Below, piece by piece: positions 26,040 through 35,026 of a DNA stretch of 64,000 nt. The translations under genes and the position numbers were made by a program. Every line of letters starts with the position of its first letter. Within the stretch, counting starts at the first letter, position 1. The DNA comes from an uncultured Enhydrobacter sp. Its GTDB lineage: Bacteria > Pseudomonadota > Gammaproteobacteria > Pseudomonadales > Moraxellaceae. The notes under the pieces are model-generated. The model saw only the letters and a program-made list of their open reading frames with translations. It did not search any database and was not told where the DNA came from. The DNA is taken from positions 1-64,000 of the forward strand of contig CAMIOS010000014.1 of the NCBI GenBank assembly GCA_946222995.1. Reading direction: 5' to 3'.

Positions 26040-28061
26040 TTAAACTTCTTTATACAGCTGTTTGCCTTCCTCAATAAATTTTTGCTTCATCGCTTCCATG
26101 CCCTCACGCACCGTATCGGCAGAGGCTTCACCGACTTTACCGACAAGCTCGGTATCGACTTGTTTAATGGCGTGGCTATTATCTGATAAATCGCCTGTGT
26201 GCGGGGTGACCTCTTGCCCCAGTGGCTCTTTTTGGAAGTCTAAGCCGGCTGCATAGTCGCGCACATTTTGGGTGATTTTCATCGAGCAGAATTTTGGACC
26301 ACACATCGAGCAGAAATGGGCGGATTTATGGGCTTCTTTTGGCAAGGTTTCGTCATGGAATTCTCGAGCCGTGTCGGGGTCGAGTGATAGGTTAAATTGA
26401 TCATCCCAGCGGAATTCAAAACGCGCTTTTGATAACGCATTGTCACGAGCTTGGGCACCGGGGTGTCCTTTTGCTAAGTCTGCCGCATGTGCCGCGATTT
26501 TGTAGGTGATGATACCGTCTTTGACATCTTTTTTGTTCGGCAAGCCTAAATGCTCTTTTGGCGTGACATAGCACAGCATTGCCGTACCATACCAACCAAT
26601 CATCGCTGCACCAATGGCAGAGGTGATATGGTCATAACCTGGGGCGATATCAGTAGTCAATGGTCCAAGCGTGTAAAAAGGCGCTTCTTTACACACCTCA
26701 AGCTGTAAGTCCATGTTCTCTTTGATACGGTTCATAGCCACATGGCCAGGACCTTCAATCATCACCTGTACGTCGTGCTTCCAAGCCACTTGGGTTAGCT
26801 CGCCAAGGGTTTTTAACTCACCAAACTGGGCATCGTCGTTGGCGTCTTGTAAACAACCAGGGCGCAAGCCATCACCGAGACTAAATGCCACGTCGTAGGC
26901 TTTCATAATTTCGCAAATGTCTTCAAAATGGGTATAAAGAAAATTTTCTTTATGGTGAGCCAGACACCACTGCGCCATAATCGACCCGCCCCGTGACACA
27001 ATGCCTGTTAAGCGTTTGGCAGTTACAGGCACATAACGCAGTAGCACCCCTGCATGAATGGTAAAATAATCCACGCCTTGCTCGGCTTGTTCAATTAAGG
27101 TGTCGGCAAAGAGTTCCCATGTCAAATCTTCAGCCACACCGCCGACTTTCTCTAACGCTTGATAAATCGGTACGGTACCAATCGGCACCGGCGAATTGCG
27201 GATAATCCATTCACGGGTCTCGTGGATATGCTTACCTGTGGATAAATCCATGATGGTATCCGCCCCCCAACGGGTCGCCCACGTCATTTTAGCAACTTCT
27301 TCGTCAATGCTTGAGCCTAACGCCGAGTTACCGATATTGGCGTTAATTTTCACCAAAAAATTGCGTCCGATAATCATCGGCTCAGATTCGGGGTGATTGA
27401 TGTTATTGGGGATAATCGCCCGGCCGCTTGCCACTTCCGAGCGGACAAATTCGGGGGTAATCAGCTTGGGCGTATTTGCCCCAAAGCTTTCACCCGCATG
27501 TTGACGCAAATCTGTTAGTTCGTGCTGTTTTTGAGTTTCACGGATGGCGATGTATTCCATCTCAGGGGTGATAATGCCTTGTTTGGCATAATGCATTTGG
27601 GTGACGTTTTTACCGCTCAATGCACGTCTTGGCTTGTCGATATGCCCAAAGCGTAAGTTTGCAGTCGCGATATCATTGGCTCGCTCGGTGCCGTATTGAC
27701 TTGAAAGCTGGACAAGTTTTTCGGTGTCACCGCGCTCCTCAATCCAGTTTTCCCGCAGTTTTGGCAAGCCTTTGGTCAAATCAATGTTGACATTAGGATC
27801 GGTATACACGCCTGATGTGTCATACACATAAAATGGCGGATTTTTTTCCACGCTTTGTGTACCATCACGGTTAGCGATGGGTGTATCGGTTAGGGTGATT
27901 TCCCGCATCGGTACTTGGATATCGGAGCGTGAGCCTTGAATATAGACTTTGCGCGAGGCAGGTAACGCACGCGTCAGATCACGCGCTTCTTCTTCAAAGC
28001 GATCATCAGTGGGATTGCGATGTGCAGGGGTCTTGTGGGCTGGGGTTTTGAGTTCGTTCAT
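26040..28061 (-). CDS. thiC: Phosphomethylpyrimidine synthase ThiC
   Basis: 673 residues, the long proteobacterial form. ThiC is a radical-SAM enzyme converting aminoimidazole ribotide to hydroxymethylpyrimidine phosphate for thiamine synthesis. The C-terminal cluster motif C-x2-C-x4-C (CSMCGPKFCSMKI) binds the 4Fe-4S centre. Conserved blocks include ERGDTEKL near the N-terminus, HAGVLLRYVP, SRGGSIMAQWCLAHHKENFLY, and MIEGPGHVAMNRI. A TPP riboswitch with a visible translational expression platform lies in the leader. Divergent from tolC, as in Pseudomonas. Confidence 0.97.
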   Translation of the reverse strand: MNELKTPAHKTPAHRNPTDDRFEEEARDLTRALPASRKVYIQGSRSDIQVPMREITLTDTPIANRDGTQSVEKNPPFYVYDTSGVYTDPNVNIDLTKGLPKLRENWIEERGDTEKLVQLSSQYGTERANDIATANLRFGHIDKPRRALSGKNVTQMHYAKQGIITPEMEYIAIRETQKQHELTDLRQHAGESFGANTPKLITPEFVRSEVASGRAIIPNNINHPESEPMIIGRNFLVKINANIGNSALGSSIDEEVAKMTWATRWGADTIMDLSTGKHIHETREWIIRNSPVPIGTVPIYQALEKVGGVAEDLTWELFADTLIEQAEQGVDYFTIHAGVLLRYVPVTAKRLTGIVSRGGSIMAQWCLAHHKENFLYTHFEDICEIMKAYDVAFSLGDGLRPGCLQDANDDAQFGELKTLGELTQVAWKHDVQVMIEGPGHVAMNRIKENMDLQLEVCKEAPFYTLGPLTTDIAPGYDHITSAIGAAMIGWYGTAMLCYVTPKEHLGLPNKKDVKDGIITYKIAAHAADLAKGHPGAQARDNALSKARFEFRWDDQFNLSLDPDTAREFHDETLPKEAHKSAHFCSMCGPKFCSMKITQNVRDYAAGLDFQKEPLGQEVTPHTGDLSDNSHAIKQVDTELVGKVGEASADTVREGMEAMKQKFIEEGKQLYKEV

Positions 28062-28063
28062 AG

Positions 28064-28106
28064 CGAGTCCTTGTTATCTATGTGATGGGGGGCGCATGGA
28101 CTCGGG
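28064..28106 (-). promoter_or_regulatory. Expression platform of the thiC riboswitch (anti-Shine-Dalgarno segment)
   Basis: On the minus strand, CCCGAGTCC (28098-28106) is complementary both to GGACTCG at 28064-28070, which contains the thiC ribosome-binding site AAGGA, and to GACTCGGG at 28234-28241 in the 5' strand of the aptamer. The two pairings are exclusive, as in a switch that hides the ribosome-binding site when TPP is bound. Confidence 0.7.
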
Positions 28107-28146
28107 CATGATAATTTTTTTGATAAAAAACTTAGCAGGCGGACGA

Positions 28147-28245
28147 CTTCCCTACGACGGTATTAACCGACAGGTTCGGCGGGTATATCTCAGCTTATTT
28201 TTATTGCTTAAAAGTTGAAGCAATATTTAGCACCCCGAGTCAATG
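28147..28245 (-). promoter_or_regulatory. TPP riboswitch (thi-box) aptamer upstream of thiC
   Basis: Read on the minus strand, the order is ACTCGGGGTGC, a variable stem-loop, GCTGAGATATACCCG, CGAACCTG, GGTTAATACCG, CGTAGGGAA. These are the conserved elements of the THI aptamer in the right order and spacing. It senses thiamine pyrophosphate and controls thiC. Confidence 0.95.
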
Positions 28246-28366
28246 GGTTTATCTTAGCAAAAAGCCATGACTTTACCTAATGATTTTTGGCACAAAAAAT
28301 TTCTGTCATTTTCTGTATTTAGCATTATGATAGTCACCAATCGTAAATTTTTTGATTGCTCATTTT

Positions 28367-29695
28367 ATGAAATTCTCCTTATTTTGTAATAAGACGGTGA
28401 CTGCGAGTCTAATTTTAACGGCGCTAAGCTTGCCCCAATATGTTTATGCCAAGGATTTATGGATACTCTATGAATCTGCCCAAAGAAATAATGGAAATTG
28501 GGCGGGACAACAATACGACTTTTTGGCAAATCAAAAAAATGCAGACTTGGTAAAAGGGGATTTATTCCCGCAAGTGGGTTTGCAAGGCAGTGCTAAACGC
28601 AATCATTTTTACCCAAAAGATGACAAGATACCTGATAGTGGTACAAGCGTCAGCCAAGTCGGTGTGGGCTTTCGTCAAGCGTTATTTCGTGCCGATAAAT
28701 GGGCGAATTATGAAAAAGCCCAACTCGCTAGCCAAGCCAATGACTTACAATTACTCCAGCAACATCAAACCTTGATTGAACAGGTTATCAAAGCCTATCT
28801 TGGGGCATTGCAAGCTGAAACCATGACCGAAAGCTTAAACGCTGAATACACCGCACTTAAAGCCCAAGATGACATGATGCAGGCTCGCCTGCAGCAGGGC
28901 GTGGTTGCCCGTGTTGATACTATCGAGACTCGGGCACGGTTAGAGAGCGTGCGGGCAGGGCTTGCCAATAACGAAGTGGCAATTTTAAATGCCAGACAGC
29001 AATTAGCATTGCTGACTGGGCAACCAATTGAACAACTCGACACGCTCAAATTGCCCTCAGACTTGAACCTTGTTACCGCCAAAAGTATTGATGCGTGGCT
29101 CAACATGTCACAAAACAATAATTTGGATATCCAACTTGCCCAGACCCAACTGGCAATCGCCAATAAACAAGTCGATTTTTTAAAATCCAATATTTACCCA
29201 AAAGTCGATTTGGTCGGCAATGTCGGCTGGCAAGATTACACCAATAACAACCCAAGCAACATCGACGGCACAAACTATAGCGTCAGCGTTGAAATCGATA
29301 TGCCATTATTAACGGGGGGACGCACTAAAAAGGGCATTGAGCAAGGCGTACTCGAGGCACAAGCCGCCGCCAGTCGCTTGCAGTTTGTCTATCAAAATGC
29401 GATTACCCAAACCAACCGTGCTTATCTTAACGTCATGGCACAAAAAGCCACCATCACTGCGCAGCTAGCGGCAGTCGAAGCCAATGCCAAAGTTGCTGAA
29501 TCGTCTAAAGTCGGTTATGATTTGGGCGTGCGTTCGATGGTCGATACCTTGCTTGCCCAGCGGCAGTATTATGCGGCTCGGCGAGATTTGATTACGGCGT
29601 ATTTTGATTACTTAAACGCGTATGTTGATTTGCAAAAAGCCACAGGCAATCTCAATGACGAAACTGTCAAGGTCATTGACAATCAATTGCAATAA
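28367..29695 (+). CDS. tolC: TolC-family outer-membrane efflux/secretion channel
   Basis: 442 residues from the ATG at 28367; a TTG five codons earlier is a less likely start. A signal peptide (MKFSLFCNKTVTASLILTALSLPQYVYA) is followed by two OEP repeats of long helices and short strands, with QVGVGFRQALFRADKWANY and later VDLVGNVGWQDY and SVSVEIDMPLLTGGRTKKG. It should trimerise in the outer membrane and serve type I secretion or RND/MFS pumps. No pump genes are adjacent. It is divergent from thiC, as in Pseudomonas. Confidence 0.92.
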   Translation: MKFSLFCNKTVTASLILTALSLPQYVYAKDLWILYESAQRNNGNWAGQQYDFLANQKNADLVKGDLFPQVGLQGSAKRNHFYPKDDKIPDSGTSVSQVGVGFRQALFRADKWANYEKAQLASQANDLQLLQQHQTLIEQVIKAYLGALQAETMTESLNAEYTALKAQDDMMQARLQQGVVARVDTIETRARLESVRAGLANNEVAILNARQQLALLTGQPIEQLDTLKLPSDLNLVTAKSIDAWLNMSQNNNLDIQLAQTQLAIANKQVDFLKSNIYPKVDLVGNVGWQDYTNNNPSNIDGTNYSVSVEIDMPLLTGGRTKKGIEQGVLEAQAAASRLQFVYQNAITQTNRAYLNVMAQKATITAQLAAVEANAKVAESSKVGYDLGVRSMVDTLLAQRQYYAARRDLITAYFDYLNAYVDLQKATGNLNDETVKVIDNQLQ

Positions 29696-29706
29696 AAACA
29701 CGCAAT

Positions 29707-29740
29707 AAAAAAAGCCTTATCCAACTAAATAAGGCTTTTT
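29707..29740 (+). terminator. Bidirectional terminator between tolC and pstS
   Basis: AAAAAAAGCCTTAT and ATAAGGCTTTTT form a stem with an eight-base loop, between convergent genes. Confidence 0.85.
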
Positions 29741-29757
29741 GTTATCACGACAAACAC

Positions 29758-30762
29758 TTATTTGATTTTTTTGAACTCATTACGCACAGCCGTTTTGGTG
29801 GCTTCTGGTAGCGGTACGTAATCTAAGGCAGTTGCTGACGCATTGCCATTAGTCAATGCCCAGTTAAAGAATTTTACCGCTTCTTGCGATTTGGCACCGC
29901 CATTTTTTGGGATTAAGATAAAGGTAGCCGCTGAGATAGGCCAAGCGTTGGCAGTTGGCATATTGGTAATGGTGACGGCAAAGCCTGGGAATTTTGCCCA
30001 ATTGATATTAGCGGCGGCAGCAAAAGTTGAATCATCGGGTGATACAAATTTACCCGCACGGTTTTGCATTTGGGTATAAGCCAGTTTATTTTGTTTGGCG
30101 TAAGCGTATTCAACATAGCCAATAGAGTTAGGTGCACGCTGTACGCTGCTAGCAACGCCATCATTGCCTTTACCGCCCACGCTTGAAGCGGCATTTGGCC
30201 AGTTGACTGTTTTATCCACGCCCACTTTAGATTTCCAGTCACTAGAAACTTGGCTTAAGTAATTGGTAAAGTTGTAAGTCGTACCCGAACCGTCTGAGCG
30301 ATTGACCGTTGTAATTTTAGCCGCTGGTAGATTAAGACCAGGATTTAAGGCTTTGATTTTGGCATCATTCCATTGGGTAATTTTACCAAGGTAAATGTCT
30401 GCCAAAACAGGACCTGAGAGTTTCATTTGTCCAGCGCCCACGCCCGCCACATTGACCACAGGCACAATACCGCCAACCACCGTTGGGAATTGAATCAAGC
30501 CGCTCTGGTTAAGTTCAGCCGCTGTCATTGGCGCATCTGTTGCACCAAAATCCACGGTTTTTGCTTGAATCTGTTTGATACCACCTGATGAGCCAATGCC
30601 TTGATAGTTGACTTGATTGCCAGTGGCTTTTTGGTAGTCACTTGCCCACTTGGCATACACTGGTTGAGGGAAGGTAGCGCCCGCGCCTGTAATGCTTACT
30701 GCATTGGCTTGTGCACCGACCACAGCAAGGCTAACGCCCAATAATAAATGCGAGATTTTCAT
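29758..30762 (-). CDS. pstS: Phosphate ABC transporter periplasmic binding protein
   Basis: 334 residues with a Sec signal peptide (MKISHLLLGVSLAVVGAQANA) and the PstS fold: ITGAGATFPQPVYAKWASDY, YQGIGSSGGIKQIQ, VDFGATDAPM, and VNRSDGSGTTYNFTNYL are the phosphate-contacting blocks. It delivers phosphate to PstCAB. No pstC, pstA or pstB follows; a terminator does. Three tandem Pho half-sites lie about 120-150 bases upstream, so PhoB control under phosphate starvation is very likely. It is divergent from phoU. Confidence 0.95.
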   Translation of the reverse strand: MKISHLLLGVSLAVVGAQANAVSITGAGATFPQPVYAKWASDYQKATGNQVNYQGIGSSGGIKQIQAKTVDFGATDAPMTAAELNQSGLIQFPTVVGGIVPVVNVAGVGAGQMKLSGPVLADIYLGKITQWNDAKIKALNPGLNLPAAKITTVNRSDGSGTTYNFTNYLSQVSSDWKSKVGVDKTVNWPNAASSVGGKGNDGVASSVQRAPNSIGYVEYAYAKQNKLAYTQMQNRAGKFVSPDDSTFAAAANINWAKFPGFAVTITNMPTANAWPISAATFILIPKNGGAKSQEAVKFFNWALTNGNASATALDYVPLPEATKTAVRNEFKKIK

Positions 30763-30883
30763 AATAAATCCTTAAAAGACAATAAAATGTGTTGATAAAA
30801 CTTTAGATGACACAACGGTAGATAACCTGTGAATTGGGTAAAGTTTGTTGCCTAATAGCATAATGTAACAAAAAGTCAAAATA

Positions 30884-30912
30884 GTTACAGTTTGATTACA
30901 GTTTGATGACAA
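30884..30912 (-). promoter_or_regulatory. Pho box with three tandem 11-base repeats upstream of pstS
   Basis: On the minus strand: TTGTCAT CAAA CTGTAAT CAAA CTGTAAC. These are seven-base half-sites with four-base AT-rich spacers, the PhoB-binding pattern (consensus CTGTCAT then CTGTCAC). The orientation points to pstS; the site may also influence phoU on the other strand. Confidence 0.85.
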
Positions 30913-31029
30913 ATTAAACCTTTAAATTGTAACTAAGGTGCCTATTTCATCATTTTGACTTATTTATTCATTAAAGTAAGTGGATAATGGTTGGATTAAA
31001 ATTTAACAAAAGTGAAATAGGATAGTGAT

Positions 31030-31776
31030 ATGAACTTGATAGGCGAACATTTATCAAAAAACTATGACATTGATTTACAAAATTTAGTTAACCAGTTTCT
31101 TAAAATGGCAGGTATGGCAGAAGAAAGTGTCAGTAACGCGGTACAAGCTTTAACCGAAACTGATATCGAATTGGCAGAACAAGTGATTGAAAATGACCGC
31201 CATATTAACCTTGCCGAGCAAGAGCTCGATGATATGGTGGTAAAGATTTTGGTTAAACGCCAGCCAGCCGCTGTGGATTTACGTTTAATTATGGCAATTA
31301 GCAAATCGGCGACCGATGTTGAACGTATTGGGGATGAAGCCAAAAAAATTGCTAAAATGGCGCGCCGAGCTTACCGCGATGGACAGGCGCCGATCGGGTA
31401 TCATGAGGCACAGCAAATGGGTAAATTTGTGCAAAGTATGCTCAAAAATACCTTTGAAGCCTTTGCCAAGTTTGAAGCAGCCCAAGCCTATACCACCATT
31501 GAACAAGATGAGCAAATTGATGCCATGTACAAATCTGCTTCTCGAGCCATGATGACGTATATTATGGAAGATGGTCGCTATGTTGCCCAAGTTATTGATG
31601 TATTATGGGTACTTAGAGCGTTAGAGCGTATCGGAGCTCATATTCATAATATTGCTGAACAGCTGATTTTTTGTATTACAGGCGAGGATGTGCGTTATCA
31701 AAAATCCAGTAAAACTTTAGACCCCACTGAAATGGACGCTTCCTTATTTGCTGTTAGCGAGCCACCCCAACTCTAA
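31030..31776 (+). CDS. phoU: Phosphate-signalling accessory protein PhoU
   Basis: 248 residues of two three-helix PhoU repeats, with the conserved acidic metal-binding runs ERIGDEAKKIAKM (about 97-110) and ERIGAHIHNIAEQ (about 200-212). PhoU represses PhoR-PhoB signalling through the Pst transporter when phosphate is ample. It is here divergent from pstS and away from pstCAB. AGGAT precedes the ATG. It is followed by gph after a 78-base gap. Confidence 0.95.
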   Translation: MNLIGEHLSKNYDIDLQNLVNQFLKMAGMAEESVSNAVQALTETDIELAEQVIENDRHINLAEQELDDMVVKILVKRQPAAVDLRLIMAISKSATDVERIGDEAKKIAKMARRAYRDGQAPIGYHEAQQMGKFVQSMLKNTFEAFAKFEAAQAYTTIEQDEQIDAMYKSASRAMMTYIMEDGRYVAQVIDVLWVLRALERIGAHIHNIAEQLIFCITGEDVRYQKSSKTLDPTEMDASLFAVSEPPQL

Positions 31777-31854
31777 ACAATCGCTACTGATAAAACATTG
31801 GCATTTTTACTAAGCTCTGCTACACTCAAGATATGACTATATTGGGTGTTTTTT

Positions 31855-32529
31855 ATGCAAAAAAAATTACTAATCTTTGACCTTGATGGCACGCTTATTG
31901 ATAGTGCCCCAGACTTGGCATATGCGGTCAATTTGACTTTACAAGAGCTACAGCGTGCAAGCTTTGATGAAACGACCATTCGTGATTGGGTCGGTAATGG
32001 CGCAACAGTGCTGATACAACGTGCGTTGTCGGGTTCTAGTCAGATTGATAGTCAGTTATCTGAGGCGTTGGTCGAGCGTGCCCTTGAGCGGTTTTTTGTC
32101 CATTATCGCAAGCATACTTGTGACAAAACCCGGCCGTATGCAGGCGTAAGTCAAGGCGTACAGCAGCTTAAACACAGTGGCTATACCTTAGCCATTGTCA
32201 CCAATAAACCGTATGAATTTGTACCCACCATAGTACAACAATTGGGGTGGCAAGATGTCTTTGCTTTGGTGCTGGGCGGTGATAGCTTGCCTGTCAAAAA
32301 ACCCGACCCCACGCCGCTGTTACAGGTGTGTGAAACACTCAATATCGCCCCCATACAAAGCTATATGATTGGCGATTCAAAAAACGATATTTTGGCAGGT
32401 CAAAATGCTGGCATGGATACGCTTGGCGTGTCATATGGCTATAATTATGGACAAGATATTCGCGACTTTTCGCCAACCCATACCTTTGACGATTTTAATG
32501 CGTTGGTACAGTTTTTAAGTACCCAATAA
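31855..32529 (+). CDS. gph: Phosphoglycolate phosphatase-type HAD hydrolase
   Basis: 224 residues from the ATG at 31855; an in-frame GTG nine bases earlier is possible. HAD motifs are complete: DLDGTLIDSAPDL (nucleophile Asp9 and acid Asp11), TNKPYEF, KKPDPTPLLQV, and MIGDSKNDILAGQNAG. The family removes 2-phosphoglycolate formed in DNA repair. It heads a plus-strand run of gph, a small membrane protein, DUF4385 and rsuA with short gaps. Confidence 0.88.
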   Translation: MQKKLLIFDLDGTLIDSAPDLAYAVNLTLQELQRASFDETTIRDWVGNGATVLIQRALSGSSQIDSQLSEALVERALERFFVHYRKHTCDKTRPYAGVSQGVQQLKHSGYTLAIVTNKPYEFVPTIVQQLGWQDVFALVLGGDSLPVKKPDPTPLLQVCETLNIAPIQSYMIGDSKNDILAGQNAGMDTLGVSYGYNYGQDIRDFSPTHTFDDFNALVQFLSTQ

Positions 32530-32549
32530 ATACTGTGAGTCTGTAATCC

Positions 32550-32852
32550 ATGAAAAAAACCAAATTACCCGATAATCTACCACCCAACTTGCCACCGAAT
32601 GTGCGAGTGGTGACTTTGGATGAATTAAAACGTTTGTCCATGCGCCTACAAAAAGTTACCAATTTTAATTTTACGGGGGCGATTTTGTGTTTGATCGCAG
32701 GATTGTATTATGCCAAAGCGGGCAGTACGTTGTTACCAAAAGTGTTTATTGTCATCATGGTGGGGACGCTTTTGATGACAATCTTGAGCTATCGAGCCAG
32801 CCATAAAGTCGGCAAAGTGCTGGACATTCTTAGCAAAAAGACCAGAAAATAA
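32550..32852 (+). CDS. Small two-helix membrane protein, function unknown
   Basis: 100 residues. The N-terminal third is Pro/Asn-rich (PDNLPPNLPPNVRVVT), followed by two hydrophobic helices (FTGAILCLIAGLYYAKAG and KVFIVIMVGTLLMTILSY) and a basic tail (SKKTRK). The charge pattern suggests both ends on the cytoplasmic side. It lies 20 bases after gph and three bases before the DUF4385 gene, so it is in an operon. I recognise no family. Confidence 0.7.
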   Translation: MKKTKLPDNLPPNLPPNVRVVTLDELKRLSMRLQKVTNFNFTGAILCLIAGLYYAKAGSTLLPKVFIVIMVGTLLMTILSYRASHKVGKVLDILSKKTRK

Positions 32853-32855
32853 CCC

Positions 32856-33437
32856 ATGCAAGCCTTTAATTACGATTTAAATTTTGCCGTGATTGACTTT
32901 CGAGTGCATCCCGAACTCTACCGTGTCGGACGAGGTGAGCAGGGTGTGCTATTGGTCGAGCCGTACAAATCTGAGATTTTGCCACATTGGCGATTTGCTA
33001 CCCCCGAGCTTGCCATTGCCAGTAGCCAAAAAATTTATGCCATGTTTTTAGATTATTTAGCCAAAGGTGATTTTGTCGGGGCAGACATGGCTCGCAAATT
33101 TATTCAAATGGGCTACACTCGCGCGCGCCGCTACGCCAATCACAAAGGTGGCAAAAAATACGATGGGGCTGTCCCTGCCGATAAAAAAGGACAAAGCGGG
33201 GCACATGGGCGAGCCGAACTTCCCCAACAACCGCAAGACCGACAAACGGCAAAAATCAAAGCCGAATCTGCCCAAATTTTTAAGCAAACATGGGATGCGT
33301 GCCGAGCCAATCAAGATTATCAACGTCAAAAAACACAGTTTCAAGCCAAGTATGAAACGGTGCATCAATATGACAATTTACCCGATGCATTTATTAGACC
33401 GACCCCGCCGCATCAACTCTCAAAAACTACTCAATAA
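32856..33437 (+). CDS. DUF4385 domain-containing protein
   Basis: 193 residues. The first 105 match DUF4385: FRVHPELYRVGRGEQGVLLVEPYK, LPHWRFATPE, IYAMFLDYLAKGDFVGADMARKFIQMGY, and TRARRYANHKGGKKYDG. A hydrophilic basic tail follows. The domain has no known function. It lies inside the gph to rsuA run, three bases after the preceding gene. Confidence 0.8.
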   Translation: MQAFNYDLNFAVIDFRVHPELYRVGRGEQGVLLVEPYKSEILPHWRFATPELAIASSQKIYAMFLDYLAKGDFVGADMARKFIQMGYTRARRYANHKGGKKYDGAVPADKKGQSGAHGRAELPQQPQDRQTAKIKAESAQIFKQTWDACRANQDYQRQKTQFQAKYETVHQYDNLPDAFIRPTPPHQLSKTTQ

Positions 33438-33472
33438 TTCCTTTATTTTTAAACGATGAATAGAAAAAATTT

Positions 33473-34177
33473 ATGAGATTAGACAAATTTTTAAGCAAAG
33501 CCACCGAACTGTCACGCAAAGACTGTAAAAAAATCCTTTACGCAGGCGAAATCACCGTCAATGGCGAGGTGGTCAAAGATCCAAGCCAGCACATTGACGA
33601 AATCAACGATGATATTGAATGGGGAGGCGAACCATTATCGGTTGCCACGGGCAACCGCTATATTTTGCTGTATAAGCCTGAGGGCTTTGAATGTACCTTA
33701 AAGCCTAAAGAATACCCCATCGTTACCGAGCTGATTGATGTGCCAGAACTTGCCAGCCTACGTATTGTCGGGCGGCTAGATGTGGACACCACGGGAGCGT
33801 TGCTATTATCAGATGATGGGAACTTTTTGCACCGGGTGACTAGTCCAAAACACGCTACCGCCAAAGTATATGAGTTGACCCTTGCCGAGCCGATGAGTGA
33901 CGCGCAGCAAACCTATGCCATCAAAGAACTTACCAAAGGTATCATGCTTGAAGGTGAGTATGACAAAACCAAACCTGCCGAGTTAAGCTTTAGCGATAGC
34001 ACCCATGCAAGGCTTATTTTGACCGAAGGCAAATACCACCAAGTCAAACGTATGATGGCGTATTTTGGCAATAAAGTAACTGATCTGCACCGAGCCAGTA
34101 TCGGCACGATCACCCTTGAGGGATTAGAAAAAGGCGAGAGTCGCTTTTTGACTGAGGCTGAAATTGCGCAGTTTTAA
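33473..34177 (+). CDS. rsuA: 16S rRNA pseudouridine(516) synthase
   Basis: 234 residues. An S4 RNA-binding domain (MRLDKFLSKATELSRKDCKK, 1-60) is followed by the RsuA/RluB catalytic domain with GRLDVDTTGALLL, where Asp103 is the expected nucleophile, and the conserved KVYELTLAEP and ILTEGKYHQVKRMMAYFGN. It isomerises U516 in 16S rRNA. Closely related RluE/RluB cannot be fully excluded, but length and S4 domain favour RsuA. Convergent with the DUF2939 gene, with 12 bases between stops. Confidence 0.9.
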   Translation: MRLDKFLSKATELSRKDCKKILYAGEITVNGEVVKDPSQHIDEINDDIEWGGEPLSVATGNRYILLYKPEGFECTLKPKEYPIVTELIDVPELASLRIVGRLDVDTTGALLLSDDGNFLHRVTSPKHATAKVYELTLAEPMSDAQQTYAIKELTKGIMLEGEYDKTKPAELSFSDSTHARLILTEGKYHQVKRMMAYFGNKVTDLHRASIGTITLEGLEKGESRFLTEAEIAQF

Positions 34178-34189
34178 AACTTAAACTGT

Positions 34190-34831
34190 CTAAAAAGGCA
34201 ATTTGATACCCACAATTTTCCAATTTATCAAGCCTTGCCGCTGCATAGTCACGGTAATTGGATAGCCTTTGACTTGGGTTTGTACCGCAAAGCAATTAAA
34301 GCCGCAATAAGTGGCAGTATCTTTAATAGGTATGGCATTGGGATTGGGACGGCTGAGCTGCTCGGTGATTTTGTGCATAAGCTCGTCTTGACCGCGGGCA
34401 GTGATAAGTGCTTTGACTTCAATTTTATCCATTGCTACAGCGGTTAAGCCGCCCAATAGCTTAGCATTATTGTCCAGATTGGCGACGCTCGACTGCCCGT
34501 TTAAGAGTGATTTTACCCCATTTGCAGTGACAGTATTATCGACCGCTTGATTGATCATCTTGGTTACAATAGCATCGGCATCAATGTTGATGTTTAAGGC
34601 TTGTAAAATGGGCAAGCTTGTCAAGGTTTTGACTTTGGGAATGAGTGCTGATTTAAGTTGTTGTTTGAGATTACTTTGTACGCTTGGAAAGTCAATATAA
34701 TGATTAATGGTGGTCGCATTTTTGGCATTATACGCGTTTTTGAGTTGGTATAATGCCCAATATGGCGAGCCAACGATCATCGCCGCTATGATTACCAATA
34801 GCATAGTAACCAATCCTATTAGGTTTTTCAT
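34190..34831 (-). CDS. DUF2939 domain-containing protein
   Basis: 213 residues. An N-terminal hydrophobic segment (LIGLVTMLLVIIAAMIVGSPYWAL) is a signal anchor or uncleaved signal peptide, followed by the DUF2939 pattern YQLKNAYNAKNATTINHYIDFPSVQSNLKQQL. The rest is probably periplasmic. Function is unknown. It is a single-gene unit, convergent with rsuA and divergent from dnaJ. Confidence 0.8.
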   Translation of the reverse strand: MKNLIGLVTMLLVIIAAMIVGSPYWALYQLKNAYNAKNATTINHYIDFPSVQSNLKQQLKSALIPKVKTLTSLPILQALNINIDADAIVTKMINQAVDNTVTANGVKSLLNGQSSVANLDNNAKLLGGLTAVAMDKIEVKALITARGQDELMHKITEQLSRPNPNAIPIKDTATYCGFNCFAVQTQVKGYPITVTMQRQGLINWKIVGIKLPF

Positions 34832-34985
34832 ATTCCAGCTTCTTGTTTACACACGATTGTTTGAATAATTCGCATTTTTTGCTTGATAAATAGCGAGTGT
34901 ATCACCATTAACACACCAAATTTTATCTATTTTTTGTATTCAATAAAATCCTAAGCGCCACGTTTGTCATCTATTACGTAACAGA

Positions 34986-35001
34986 TGTTTCACGTGAAAC
35001 A
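34986..35001. promoter_or_regulatory. parS: parS, ParB-binding centromere-like site (copy 2, perfect palindrome)
   Basis: TGTTTCACGTGAAACA is the exact canonical parS palindrome. It lies in the intergenic region 26 bases upstream of dnaJ. With the copy at 8166 it indicates a ParABS-marked, origin-proximal region. Confidence 0.92.
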
Positions 35002-35026
35002 ATGGGTTTTTGATAAAGGAGCGAAC

